From the NCBI RefSeq assembly GCF_040676675.1, contig NZ_JBFAPK010000038.1, forward strand, positions 1 through 64,000: 64,000 nucleotides of DNA. Reading direction: 5' to 3'. Positions 36,601 to 44,635 of the stretch are shown here, in pieces (the first letter of the stretch is position 1; each line of letters starts with the position of its first letter). The stretch is from JBFAPK01 sp040676675. Lineage in GTDB: Bacteria > Actinomycetota > Actinomycetes > Mycobacteriales > Micromonosporaceae. The translations under genes were made by a program, and so were the position numbers. The notes beneath the pieces are model-generated. The model worked only from the letters and a program-made list of their open reading frames with translations, had not been told where the DNA came from and searched no databases.

Positions 36601-39600
36601 CGGGATGTCCTTGAACTCGGTGCCCGTACGGGTGGTGCTGCTCTGCCGCACCGACGTGCTGGTGTTGCGGCGGAAGCCGGCCGAGAACCGCGCCTGCACC
36701 CAGGCCAGCCCGAACCCCCACCGGATCGGCACCACGCTGCCGCCCATGCCGACGTTGCTGATGTGCTGCTGCCGGCCCGTCTCGGTGATGCCGGGCTGCC
36801 ACCGGAACGACGACTTCTTGATGTCGCCGACCGCGCGGACGCCGGTGACCTCGGCGGTCATCTCCAGCCCGAGCGCCTGCCGGCGGGACGGGCTGAGGAT
36901 CAGCGGCGAGTGCGCCGGGCTCTCCAGCGCGGGCATCAGCTGGCCGAGCACGTTCGCCTCGGAGAGCAGCGACCGGACCTGGCCGCGGCTGATGCTGCCC
37001 GGCTCGACCACGCCGGTACGCCGCAGCCGGGCGAGGATCTGCTCGGCCGCCTCGTTCCAGGTACCGGGAGCGTCGGTGCCCGACATCCGGGCGTCGAGGA
37101 TCCGGACCGGGCTGGCGTTCTCTACCAGCGTGGACACGTCGAAGGCACCGGTCCGGTGGTCGTCGCGCGGGGTGGCTCCGGCGATCTCCTCCAGCGCCCG
37201 GAAGGCCACGTTCGCGGTGAGGTCGCCGGGCTGGGCGGGACCGGGGGCGTGCACGGGCGGCGGGGTCGCCACCGTACCGAGCCGTCCGGCGGTGACCGTG
37301 AACCGCACCGGCGACAGCACGAGGTGCGAGGGCGCGCCGCCGCGTACGTTGTGCGAGTCGAAGAGGGTGCTGGCCGACTCGGTGCTCTGGGTCGCCTGGG
37401 CCAGCGCCACCTCGCCGGAGACGCCGCCGCCCGGCCCGTAACGACCGCCGATCATGATGCCCGTACCGAGGGTCAGGCTGTCGCCGGAGGTCGCGGTCTC
37501 CCGTACCGCGGTGGTGGCGTCGACGCGGGTGTCGTACTTGGCCCTGTCGTCGGACTGGTCCAACCAGCGCGATCCGCCGGTGAGCCGGGTCGGCGCGACG
37601 GTGACGCTGTGCACCCGGCCCCAGCCGTCCTTGACGTCGAAGGTGCGGCCGCCGGTCGCGAAGAACGACTGCAGGTCGTCGCGGAGGGCGCGCTCGATCT
37701 CCGCCGTGTCGACCCGGACACCGTCGCGCCCGCCCGGGGTCAGTCGGGCCAGGGTCGGGCGCACCCGGGCGCGGACCCGGGCGCGTACGGCGCTGGTGAT
37801 GTCGGTGACGAGCTGGTCGAGGTCCGGCACGCCGTCGGCCTCGTACAGCAGCTCCGGCCGGCGCGCGTAGAGGCCGAGCTGCTCGGCCGTGGCCGGCGGC
37901 GGTGCCGGCGCGGGCGTCGGCGTCGACGCCGACGTCGACGTGAGCGTCAGGCCGGTCCCGTCGTCCGGCGCGTCCTCGGCGGTGATCCCCTCGAACGGCC
38001 GGGCGCCGTCCCCGACGTCGTCGTTGACCACGTCCCAGGGCTCGCTGTCGCCGCCGAACAGCAGCCAGGGGCGGCCCTCGACGGAGACCGGCTGTCCGGG
38101 CCGGTTGGCGGTGCCGACCCGGACGACGCCGGACGGGGTCAGCACGTCCCGCCCCGAGGCGGCGGCCAGCCGCCGGACGAACCCCTCGGAGACCTCGCCG
38201 CCGTAGCAGGCGAGCAGGGTCAGCGGGGCGTCCGTGCCGGCCGGGCCGACGATCCGGGCCACCTGCTCGGGGGTGAGCAGGACGGTGCCGGGCGAGCCGT
38301 CCGGGCGCCGGACGGGGGCGCGGACCAGGGCGGACCCGTCGTCCGTCGCGCCGTGCACGAGGACGACCGGGCCGCGGCCCGCGCGCAGCACGCCGCGATC
38401 GCCGAGGGCGGCGAGGTCGTCGTCGGAGAGCAGCGTGACGCCGTCGCGGCCGTCCGGGGCCGGGCGCACCACGAGGGGTACGCCGTCCGCGAGCCACCCG
38501 CCGTCGGGGGTACGCGTGACCTCCGCCGCGCCGCCCGACGGGGCGTTCGGCGGCGGGCTCGGCTGGACCGGGTCGGCGGTCTCCGTCGGGGTCACCGGGT
38601 CGGGGGACGTCTCGGGGGTAGCGGTGGCGCGCTCCGGGTGCCGGGGCGTCTCCGTTCCGGTCGAGGTTCCGGGGATCGCGGTGACGGGCTGCGGTTCCGC
38701 CGGCGCGCCGGTCTCCGCCTCCCGGCCGGGGGCCGTGGCGCCCGCCGGCGTCTCCCGCGCCCCGCCGAGGCCGTTCACGTACCGGTCGAGCACGTCGGCG
38801 ATGCCCTGCGACGCCTGCGGTACGACCGGCCGCGGCCCCGGGCCCGGTTGCGCCGGCGCGGACGGCTGTCCCCGCCCCTCGACCTGCCCGGCAGCGGTGG
38901 CCGGTGCGCTGCCCGTCCCGCCGATCGGTGGCGCCGTGACCGGCGGGCTCGCCGTCCCGCCCGTCTGCGGCACCGAGGCCGGTGGGCTCGCCGTCCCGCC
39001 GGCGACGATCGGTGCCGGACCCGCCGGAGGGTCGCCGCCCGTGCTGCCTCCGGGCCGTTCCCCCTGGCCGGTTGCCGGCGTCCCTGCGGGCCCGTCCTCC
39101 GGCAACTCCTGACCGGTAGAGGTCGCGTGATCGGGCGAGTTCGCGCCGGGAGGACCGGTCGGGAGGTTCACCTCGCCGTCTTCGCGAGTCCGGTCGACCT
39201 CGCCGGGCCGGTCCGCACCGGTCTCGCCGGGCCGATCAGTGCCGCCGGGCCGGTCGGCGCCGGTCTCGGCGGGCCCATCAGTGCCACCGGTCTCGCCGGG
39301 CCGATCGGCGCCGCCGCTGGTGCCGGTGTTGCCGCTGCCCGGGCCGGTACCCCCGGTGCCGGCGCGGGGATCGCGCGCCTCGCCCCCGGTTCCGCCGGCC
39401 TCGATCCCACTGGTCGCCCCCGTGCCGCCGGCCCCGGTACCGCCGGCCGCCCCGGTACCGCCGGCACCGACGCCGCTGGCCTCGGGCCGGGGGCGGGAGG
39501 AGGTGCCCGCCCCCGGGTCATCGTCGCGGATCGCGTTGGGCGGCGGATCATTCTCCGCGTTGGCGGGCGGCGGCGCGTCCTGCCCCGCGTACCCCGGTGG

Positions 39601-41208
39601 CGGCGGGCCGGCGTCGAGCACCTGCTCCTGCGGGCCCGGTGCGGGCGCGTAGGCGGGAGGCGGGGCAGCCGGATCGGGCGGCGGGCTCGTACCTGGCGGC
39701 GTGGCGGACGGGGGCGGCGTCTTCGTCCCGGAGTCCCCGGCGGACCCGGACGGCGCGCCGGAGTCCCCGGCGGACCCCGACGGCGCGCCGGAGTCCCCGG
39801 CGGACCCGGACGGCGCGCCAATTCCGGCGGAGCCGCCGTCCGGGCCGCCGCGCAGGCCCGCGCCGAGCTTCTCGCCGGCGAACTCGACGGATCCGGAGAA
39901 GAGACCGGAGGCGGCGGCCCCGTGGATCGCGCCGCCGGCACCCCAGTCGATCTCCTCGCCCTGCATGAGGGCGTACAGGATCTCGGTGACGACCTCGGTG
40001 CTCATCTCGTGCGCGGCGTTCTCGCCGTACTCCCGGAGGAACTTGGAGACCGCCGAGTGCACGGCGGCGTCCGTGATGCGGTGGGCGGCGTCGGCGCCGT
40101 ACGTCCTGATCAGGTTCTGTACGGCGTTGGCCGCCGCGCTGCTCAGCCGGTGCACGGTGCTCTCGCGGTACTCCCGCAACGCCGCCCGGGCGGCGTTCTC
40201 GACCGCGTCGCGGACCTGCCGTGCGATGCCGGCGGCGCCGCCTTGCGCACCACCGGGCGGGCGGTCGGCGGTCGAGTACGGCCCGCCGCCCCCGGGACCG
40301 TCGGGTCCGGGCCTGGCCCCGCCGTCCGGACCTGGCCGCACGTCCGGGTCCGGGCCGGGCTTTACATCCGGCTCCGGGCCGGGCTTGGCGTTGAGGTCGG
40401 GAACGTCCTTGCCGATCGGTACCGGGCCGTCCGGGCCGGGCTTGCCGGCGGGTCCGTCGGGCTTGGTGTCCTTCGGCAGGTTGTCCAGCAGGTTACCGGT
40501 GATGTCGTCGCCCGCGTTGCCGAGGAGCTTCTTGAGCAGGTTGCCCAGGGCGCCGCCGGCGGCGCCCAGGCCCAGGCCGACCGCCCCGCCCAGCGCACCG
40601 ATCGCGGCGGCCTGCCCCACCTTGTCGGGATCGATGTGGTCGCGGTGCCCCTCGCGGATCTGGATCGCCTGCACCACCAGGTCCATCAGGACCTGCATGC
40701 CGATGCCGACGAGCTGCGACACGGCCACCGCGACGATGGCCCGGGCGAGCCACGCCCAGATCTTGAAGCGTCCGATCAGGAAGCGGGTGGCCATCGCGGC
40801 CAGCGACCCGGGAAAGAGCCAGGCGATCGCCACCGCGATCAGGAACTCGATCATCAGCTCGATCAGCGTCGCGATGATCATGAGCTTGGCGTACTCGACC
40901 TCGGTGGCGGCGTTCTCCATGTCGCCGCCGAGGCGTTGCACGTACCGGGCAGACAGCCCCAGGTAACCGGGGTCGGAGACGTACTCCTGGAGGGCGTCGA
41001 CCACCGCGTCACCGGACTGGCCCTCGACGGCGGCGTCGATCTCCGAGATCGCCTTGCCGAAGAGCGGCACGATCCGCTCGATCGCCTCCGCCGCTTCCTT
41101 GTGCACCTGCGCGAACTGGCGCAGCCTGTCCTCGTCCGTGCCGGGGAACTGCTCGCCGGAGAGCCAGAACTGGAAGTTGTTCAGCTCATCGGAGACGTCC
41201 ATGCCCAT
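30700..41208 (-). CDS. giant T7SS polymorphic-toxin-like protein with lonely-Cys-type and papain-fold toxin domains
   Basis: A 3502-residue protein. Order: WXG100-like helical domain (about 1-105), membrane helices (about 108-182) and a Gly zipper, a helical block (325-460), Pro/Gly linkers with 3 x 10-residue repeats, a caspase-like 'lonely Cys' domain (about 890-1060; VVLVHGATDDGS, then LLACYGGEVSEGF), about 1800 residues of strand-rich modules, a polyproline stretch with VEERRGP repeats (about 2905-2975), a papain-fold toxin domain (about 3085-3235; Cys in GGWLANCVLTV, His in RGHAFNVVHD, Asp in LFLDGQTG), and a 265-residue tail. GAGGAGG precedes the ATG. The arrangement fits a secreted, self-processing effector that deamidates or cleaves a host or rival protein. 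Confidence 0.88.
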   Translation of the reverse strand: MGMDVSDELNNFQFWLSGEQFPGTDEDRLRQFAQVHKEAAEAIERIVPLFGKAISEIDAAVEGQSGDAVVDALQEYVSDPGYLGLSARYVQRLGGDMENAATEVEYAKLMIIATLIELMIEFLIAVAIAWLFPGSLAAMATRFLIGRFKIWAWLARAIVAVAVSQLVGIGMQVLMDLVVQAIQIREGHRDHIDPDKVGQAAAIGALGGAVGLGLGAAGGALGNLLKKLLGNAGDDITGNLLDNLPKDTKPDGPAGKPGPDGPVPIGKDVPDLNAKPGPEPDVKPGPDPDVRPGPDGGARPGPDGPGGGGPYSTADRPPGGAQGGAAGIARQVRDAVENAARAALREYRESTVHRLSSAAANAVQNLIRTYGADAAHRITDAAVHSAVSKFLREYGENAAHEMSTEVVTEILYALMQGEEIDWGAGGAIHGAAASGLFSGSVEFAGEKLGAGLRGGPDGGSAGIGAPSGSAGDSGAPSGSAGDSGAPSGSAGDSGTKTPPPSATPPGTSPPPDPAAPPPAYAPAPGPQEQVLDAGPPPPGYAGQDAPPPANAENDPPPNAIRDDDPGAGTSSRPRPEASGVGAGGTGAAGGTGAGGTGATSGIEAGGTGGEARDPRAGTGGTGPGSGNTGTSGGADRPGETGGTDGPAETGADRPGGTDRPGETGADRPGEVDRTREDGEVNLPTGPPGANSPDHATSTGQELPEDGPAGTPATGQGERPGGSTGGDPPAGPAPIVAGGTASPPASVPQTGGTASPPVTAPPIGGTGSAPATAAGQVEGRGQPSAPAQPGPGPRPVVPQASQGIADVLDRYVNGLGGARETPAGATAPGREAETGAPAEPQPVTAIPGTSTGTETPRHPERATATPETSPDPVTPTETADPVQPSPPPNAPSGGAAEVTRTPDGGWLADGVPLVVRPAPDGRDGVTLLSDDDLAALGDRGVLRAGRGPVVLVHGATDDGSALVRAPVRRPDGSPGTVLLTPEQVARIVGPAGTDAPLTLLACYGGEVSEGFVRRLAAASGRDVLTPSGVVRVGTANRPGQPVSVEGRPWLLFGGDSEPWDVVNDDVGDGARPFEGITAEDAPDDGTGLTLTSTSASTPTPAPAPPPATAEQLGLYARRPELLYEADGVPDLDQLVTDITSAVRARVRARVRPTLARLTPGGRDGVRVDTAEIERALRDDLQSFFATGGRTFDVKDGWGRVHSVTVAPTRLTGGSRWLDQSDDRAKYDTRVDATTAVRETATSGDSLTLGTGIMIGGRYGPGGGVSGEVALAQATQSTESASTLFDSHNVRGGAPSHLVLSPVRFTVTAGRLGTVATPPPVHAPGPAQPGDLTANVAFRALEEIAGATPRDDHRTGAFDVSTLVENASPVRILDARMSGTDAPGTWNEAAEQILARLRRTGVVEPGSISRGQVRSLLSEANVLGQLMPALESPAHSPLILSPSRRQALGLEMTAEVTGVRAVGDIKKSSFRWQPGITETGRQQHISNVGMGGSVVPIRWGFGLAWVQARFSAGFRRNTSTSVRQSSTTRTGTEFKDIPNTLTELTVRLRVDPAVRLNAFRHPMPQLSSVRPVEVELTVLARLPQKKLAELLKPPPAPASTPPADPAGPSTKPRDPAGPSTRPHDPPREPAGSSTGSEAPPADPKGKRRQVGEPGKPAPPYLRHGGHAMPYGMSRFRDALPNTETLIRRVGGGFLPRFRLAGVVKRMGLASSASERARNQAELDRVLSAPALRQNYTALLNGGISAVLTRTGVFRDRHVVVHVTAVHPEDLTDSGRQQDVAVRNFQASGEQDGTAAGGQWRASAAVEGAYIERFPGSVVNTGLTAGGGVELHKRWGLDGGVETSGQDTALHGGTPHSQGYDGPLQLQVTVYTYRTGIGRDRGSRVGLGRTAKGMPTVDAEDIGAETRPGPAPGFARDDVTVRGRSVPRYRMTLSNPVRVLYSDSAIPREALDHPLTVEGRESGTLARRTETDLTTLRDFVDRRTGGTHGNGTHGNGTQGNGNDGDDDTTVTEWQFVESMPGSAAVLDLARRAARDTQDYGDRASNRQLGGLRGAEALAEGMPVWADLTDRLTVTRQVTNLSAMTEAQWDLEPVTTTDDGGQLDVAVVTRITRPRLVPVQAEITTENAPGGGTQVWGSRTRESQLQARVQGGVSLRKPGTQEDRYGGGATSQAGYQRLLRYRLRRSRDKVSGFVERNANNRKGKTRSYLVVADLRVTAAAEVTNPARFPKSLVPDPLQPNRWEHHKTVQHSAVIRNGVYLRVSEEQAVRMGLLETDSDGGTVPAGPRTTTPVTPAVRAAGLTLPPGRSPGQGLQLFRRVPSLVGPAITALRAAVAQPESRALLQPVLNALTGTGLADPMLNRHRMMQLLSRAGVRRSWGNLFDGGVSLIHADTRFVTQRLYDVRLEATLAEEIEFEGFQADHDDIDLRTVGTRGSSKVYRTARGGQAFAGAAGTGILNPHGRQAAIGGGHQYASSRLVGHTSTVENESRANNISSGRGVKARIVLRPTFQIKVYYRGKALPEGTVTFDAPVTVDRWAGDLRTTGTSHPPARLDSPGAYRPGATPGPEPGWQLRNGLLVPPRFTPEDLGPAEELQQLTTTMLAGASHRLVKDGYPASFQIRSGLTPDLLLPNSAQLLSPEMLELPAVPSTDVLMRKAMLKLGLTPVAARLAGVDSLVYREHIGQNSTTAGSGYHVLEVSNHMPRLLLGRGYMGDPYQALETSGTGPGSGDTAAVASGEDSGSTSFGNVKPEGPSALVEYVTRPTLEATLTGHASGSDRRSSPDDTEIRVVVRTGLAEARRILGIDDGAPAEARTAFEEIVRGEAKLSAAADRFVKAAEQEAAIRYAEAGSADPDARTRWEEAARARDAAEEEWWLLAQEHYRRLDDFQSRYVAIGDGTPEPATAEDPEDLALVRQPPPPSQPPPLPPPQRPPPPLRPPPPPPLQRPLASVPELPEPVEERRGPVEERRGPVEERRGPVEEPPAPVEEATSSSRRRAAVPADGTARTRHTDAILRPYLATRLPAGLDAAPNLAHLVETAASTGRPSIDDVLRRAERESRRAGAPVADPPALSGGNETAREGTADGGTDGLAWWRPDGDPEEAFERDYGWLRQVNDGGKHPADGGWLANCVLTVIATHLSSTEPGTVFQAPPLEEGETGLPTADLVRYANDSGGAGDRGLTAVAGFPEIVAAMTAAGPGAHGVVVTRQVGSERGHAFNVVHDAHGVLFLDGQTGRPARLPDRPAQILFVPVGAVDVPIAGTPVTTPGLDALTDPATDPVRPDAPPPGADLDREYGPLVLAKQVKPTEQDADGFPRVNPLWYRLADLPPGLLLSHTGANWHYAVDAEGHIRVGSEEMGKLLGDDEWTELYDAYHPGGRPADPAEFERALAEFRQRLDGQGHPTIAVEFDPETGAVANDRPRSRVSGEIGWNAEAGRWEVNDKSGRYMSQKVRVPAPETEEVTRWLRNVARRLTAHLGVPVAPVLVKHGGAAPPTAPAQVGAVPVPVDSRH
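32286..32345 (-). repeat. 21-bp tandem repeats encoding VEERRGP
   Basis: About three near-identical 21-base units (the clearest at 32304-32324 and 32325-32345) sit between the polyproline stretch and the toxin domain of the giant protein. They look like a flexible spacer of variable copy number. Confidence 0.8.
39731..39820 (-). repeat. three 30-bp tandem repeats encoding PSGSAGDSGA
   Basis: Units at 39731-39760, 39761-39790 and 39791-39820 are nearly identical and lie in the Pro/Gly linker of the giant protein. Confidence 0.9.
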
Positions 41209-41251
41209 GACCCGACACCTCCTCGTCCCTGACCTGGCGCGTACCGGCGGC

Positions 41252-41584
41252 TCAGCGGTGCGGGTTGGCGTCGCCGTCGGCGGCGGCCCGGGTGTTCTCC
41301 TCCTCGGCCTTCTCCAGGAACTCGGCCAGCTGCGAGGTGGCGCCCAGGTCGCCCTGGCTGGCCCGCCGGACCAGCTCCAACAGGGCGGTGGTGGCCTCCG
41401 GCGACTCCGTGACCAACTGCCGGACGTACTGGTCCAGGTCGGACTTGCGCTCGTGCAGGACCACCTTGCCCACCCGGGCGAGACCGTCGGTGTACCGCTC
41501 GATGGCGTCGCCGATCTCCTCCTCGGCCTGCCGCAGGGCGGGACTGGTGATGCGCTCGGTGTCGGCGCCCAGCCGCGGCGTCAC
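41252..41584 (-). CDS. small helical T7SS-locus protein
   Basis: A 110-residue charged helical protein (LRQAEEEIGDAIERYTDGLA, then LHERKSDLDQYVRQLVTESP). It has no membrane segment or catalytic motif and no WXG, although its length and helicity are WXG100-like. It starts by GTGA overlap with the YbaB-like gene and ends 43 bases before the giant toxin, so it may be a chaperone or partner for that toxin. No family was recognised. Confidence 0.65.
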   Translation of the reverse strand: MTPRLGADTERITSPALRQAEEEIGDAIERYTDGLARVGKVVLHERKSDLDQYVRQLVTESPEATTALLELVRRASQGDLGATSQLAEFLEKAEEENTRAAADGDANPHR

Positions 41585-42015
41585 GGCCGCCGCTCCCCGC
41601 CGGCGGTACGCGTCTCGCGGGGCTGGCGGGCCTCGGCGAAGACGCGGGTGATCTCGTCCATGGTCGCGTCGAAGTCGACCGGGCCGGTCAGCATGTCGAG
41701 GACCGGCACCCCTGCCGGCAGCAGCGCCTGGAGCAGCTGCGCCGCCTGCTGCCGCGCCTGGAGCTGCGCGTCGCGTACCGCGTCCACCAGCAGGCCCGCG
41801 AGTTCGGCGGGCGCCATCGTCCGGTACGCACCGGTCGGGAACTTCACCTCGACGAGCTCGCCCTGCGCGTTGACCGTGACGCTCAGCGCCCGGTTCTTCG
41901 TGGTCACCGTGGTCCGGCTGTCGGCGACCCGCGCCTCGAAGTCCGCCACCGACGCCTTGTGCCGCTCGAACTCGGCCATGGCCTGTTCGATCCGGTTCTC
42001 CAGGGGACTGGTCAT
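41581..42015 (-). CDS. YbaB/EbfC-family protein (EspL-like)
   Basis: A 144-residue protein with the YbaB layout: an N-terminal helix (EQAMAEFERHKASVADFEARVAD), a central strand pair (NRALSVTVNAQGELVEVKFP) and a C-terminal helix (LAGLLVDAVRDAQLQARQQAAQL). Housekeeping YbaB binds DNA, but T7SS loci carry a variant (EspL in mycobacteria) that supports substrate stability. Its place between substrate-like genes fits the second role. GAGGAGAC precedes the ATG. Confidence 0.75.
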   Translation of the reverse strand: MTSPLENRIEQAMAEFERHKASVADFEARVADSRTTVTTKNRALSVTVNAQGELVEVKFPTGAYRTMAPAELAGLLVDAVRDAQLQARQQAAQLLQALLPAGVPVLDMLTGPVDFDATMDEITRVFAEARQPRETRTAGGERRP

Positions 42016-42028
42016 CGTGTCTCCTCGG

Positions 42029-44578
42029 TCAGTAGCCGCGGTTGGTGGCCCGGCCGCCGCCCCGGGCGGGCCCGTACGGTGCGTTCGGGTGCTGCGGGGT
42101 GGGCTGCCAGGGCGCGCGCTCGGCGTCGTCGGTGTCGGCGAACTCGTCGCGGCCGATGACCGCGGGGGTCACGTCCGGGTCGGTGCCCCAGACCTCCTCG
42201 TCCTCGGCCAGCCAGGTGGTGCGTTCCCGCTCCTTCTCCTGGTTGCCGCCGAGGCCGCCCATGCCGCCCAGCGGGGGCATCATGGGCGGCATCATCGGCG
42301 GGGCACCGCTGCTGCCGGTCGCGGTGGCACCCGCCGCCCCGGCCGCGCCCGCCGGGCCGCCGCCCGCGGCAAGTCCGCCGAGCGCAGCCCCCGCGCCGCC
42401 CAGTCCCGAGCCGGATCCGCCACCGGACCAGGCGCCGCCGGCGCCGGGACCGCCGCTGGCCCAGGTGCCGTTGCCGCCGTACGCGCCGTTGCCGAAGTCC
42501 ATGCCGCCGGAGTCCGGGAAGGTCCCGAGCGGCCCGATGGTGAACCCGTTGTCCGGCGGCGGATTGTTGGGGCCCCACGGCAGGGAGGCGCCGTCGCCGC
42601 CGAGGCCCGGCAGGCCACCGCCGCCGAGGTCGCCGATGCCGCTCCCGCCACCCGGGCCGCCGCCGGAACCCACGCTCCCGCCGAGGTCGCCGATCCCCGC
42701 GCCGCCGCCCGGGCCGGTGCCGCCGCCGGGCAGGTCGTCCGGTACGAGGGCGCCCGGCAGCTGCGTACCCCCGTCGTGGTCCGCGCCCGGCGGCAGGCCG
42801 GACGCGCCGGCCCCGCCGGGGACGTTCCCGACCTGCCCGCCGCCCGGCAGGTTGCCGACCTGGCCGCCCGCGCCGGCGAACCCGGGCTGCCCGGGCCCGG
42901 TCGAGTCCAGCGGCGGGAGGTTCGCGCCGCCGCCGACCCCGCCGGTCAGGTCCTGGGGGTCGACGGTGGCGGGCCCGTCCTGCCCGCCGAACGGGGGCAC
43001 GGTCGCGCCCGGCGTGCCGGGCCCGTCCGGCAGGTCCCCGCCGGTGAAGTCGGTGAGACCGTCGACCGTCGGGCCGTTCCCGCCCGAACCGTTGCGCGCC
43101 GTCACGGTCGCGGGGCCGCGGCCTCCCGGAAGGCTGCCGAAGGCCCCGATCCCGCCCGGTCCCCCGGCGAACCCGCCGCCGGGGCCGGTGCCCGCTCCCC
43201 CGTTGAGGCCGTCGAGGCCGTCGCCGCCGGTCGAGGCCGAGAAGACCCCGTCCGGGCCGGGGTTGCCGGTCGTGTCGAAGGACCCGCCGCCGCCCGGCCC
43301 GCCGTTGTTCCCGCCGCCGTTGTTCCCGCCGAAGAGGTCGTCGACGTCGACGTTGCCGCCGCCCCCGGGGCCGCCGTTGTTCCCGCCGCCGGAGCCGGTG
43401 CCGTCACCGTCGCCGAAGAGGTCGTCGATGTCGATGTTGCCGCCACCGCCGGGCCCGCCGTTGTTCCCACCACCGTTGTTCCCGCCGTCGCCGATCAGGT
43501 CGTCGATGTCGAACTTGCCGTCCCCGTTGGTGTCCCCGTTCGTGCCGGGCGGCGGCTGCACCTTCGACGGCGGCGGCAGGTACGTCCGGGTGTCGTGCAT
43601 GTTCATCCGGGTCTTGTCGAAGCTGTCCCGCAAGGCGGTCACCTGGGTGGTGATGGTGCTGTCCAGGTTGGCCGCGTTGCTGCTCCAGAAGTTCTGCAGG
43701 TCGGTGTTGAGGGTCTTGACCCCGTCCTGGAGGAAGTCGTACGTGTGCTCGCCGTTGCCGAAGTTCAGCTTGAACTGCCAGCTGGTGACCTCTCCGGTCG
43801 CGGCCGGCTGCCCGTTGAGCGCCTGGGCCTGCGTCTGGATCTGCGACAGGACGTCCGAGAGCATCTTCGACGGGTCGGGCTTGTGGTAGTAGAAGTCGTC
43901 CCAGGCGGCCTTCACCTTGCTCCACCACGTCCGCGCCGCCGTCGCGTTGTCGTGCAGCATCTGGACCCAGTCCTGGTTGGTCTTCAGGTCCGCCTGGAGC
44001 ATCTTCAGCTCGTCGCGCAGGTTCTCCAGGGTCTGGATGAACGCGGCCGCGGCCGTACCCTCGAAGCCGGTACCGGCGCCGTCGACCTTGCCGATCTCGG
44101 TCTGCAGCCGCTGGACCGCCTGCCCCAGCCAGGTCCACGTGTTGTAGTAGGTCTCCGCCGCGCTGTCCAGCGAGGGCGCGTTCAGCACGTTGCCGTTCGG
44201 GCCGCTGTCCAGCGCCTTGTTGGTGCTGGCGAGGAACTCGTTGACGTAGTGGTCGTGCGGCGACTTCCCCTCGCCGCCCATGTACCAGTTGACCTCGCCG
44301 TCCAGGATCAGGTAGTTGTCCGGGTTGTTGGTCTCGATCGGTACGGGATTGCCCATGTACCCCGAGACGTACGTGATCCGCGTGCCGCCGTCCAGCTTCC
44401 GGAAGACGTTGAACTTGTTCTCGCCGGGCGACCCCTCCGGTGGCTTCGACTCCACCCGGTGCCCGGTGATGCTGATCCACGGCATGCCGAGAAACGCGCG
44501 CCGGTCCATGGGCTCGGCGCCCAGCACCATGATCAGACCGGACTCCCAGGGCTTGGTGGTGTCCAGGGGCTGAGTCAT
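42029..44578 (-). CDS. large T7SS substrate-like protein with Gly-rich tail and dockerin-like calcium motifs
   Basis: An 849-residue protein. The first ~330 residues are ordered: a unique N-terminal strand-rich domain (MVLGAEPMDRRAFLGMPWIS, EVNWYMGGEGKSPHDHY) followed by WXG100-like helices with FEGTAAAAFIQTLENLRDEL and WWSKVKAAWDDFYY, which resembles the AAWKG-type T7SS proteins of Streptomyces. DTNGDGKFDIDDLIGDG follows (about 350-366), then two GN(I/V)D(I/V)DDLFG repeats, resembling calcium-binding dockerin loops. The remainder is Gly/Pro-rich with PMMPPMMPP near the end. It is probably secreted to the surface. The ATG follows GGAGGAGAACG. Confidence 0.75.
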   Translation of the reverse strand: MTQPLDTTKPWESGLIMVLGAEPMDRRAFLGMPWISITGHRVESKPPEGSPGENKFNVFRKLDGGTRITYVSGYMGNPVPIETNNPDNYLILDGEVNWYMGGEGKSPHDHYVNEFLASTNKALDSGPNGNVLNAPSLDSAAETYYNTWTWLGQAVQRLQTEIGKVDGAGTGFEGTAAAAFIQTLENLRDELKMLQADLKTNQDWVQMLHDNATAARTWWSKVKAAWDDFYYHKPDPSKMLSDVLSQIQTQAQALNGQPAATGEVTSWQFKLNFGNGEHTYDFLQDGVKTLNTDLQNFWSSNAANLDSTITTQVTALRDSFDKTRMNMHDTRTYLPPPSKVQPPPGTNGDTNGDGKFDIDDLIGDGGNNGGGNNGGPGGGGNIDIDDLFGDGDGTGSGGGNNGGPGGGGNVDVDDLFGGNNGGGNNGGPGGGGSFDTTGNPGPDGVFSASTGGDGLDGLNGGAGTGPGGGFAGGPGGIGAFGSLPGGRGPATVTARNGSGGNGPTVDGLTDFTGGDLPDGPGTPGATVPPFGGQDGPATVDPQDLTGGVGGGANLPPLDSTGPGQPGFAGAGGQVGNLPGGGQVGNVPGGAGASGLPPGADHDGGTQLPGALVPDDLPGGGTGPGGGAGIGDLGGSVGSGGGPGGGSGIGDLGGGGLPGLGGDGASLPWGPNNPPPDNGFTIGPLGTFPDSGGMDFGNGAYGGNGTWASGGPGAGGAWSGGGSGSGLGGAGAALGGLAAGGGPAGAAGAAGATATGSSGAPPMMPPMMPPLGGMGGLGGNQEKERERTTWLAEDEEVWGTDPDVTPAVIGRDEFADTDDAERAPWQPTPQHPNAPYGPARGGGRATNRGY

Positions 44579-44635
44579 CGTTCTCCTCCACGCGTCGCGG
44601 ATCGCCCGGCGAGGGCTGGGACGGGTGCCGGTAGC

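Noticed and set aside
30505..41232. Very long plus-strand frames opposite the giant toxin gene
   Set aside because: High-GC codon bias leaves the antisense frame open; no motif or ribosome site supports them, while the minus strand has ordered domains.
42029..43500. PE_PGRS-like protein
   Set aside because: The Gly-rich tail is similar in composition, but there is no PE domain and the N-terminus is WXG100-like.
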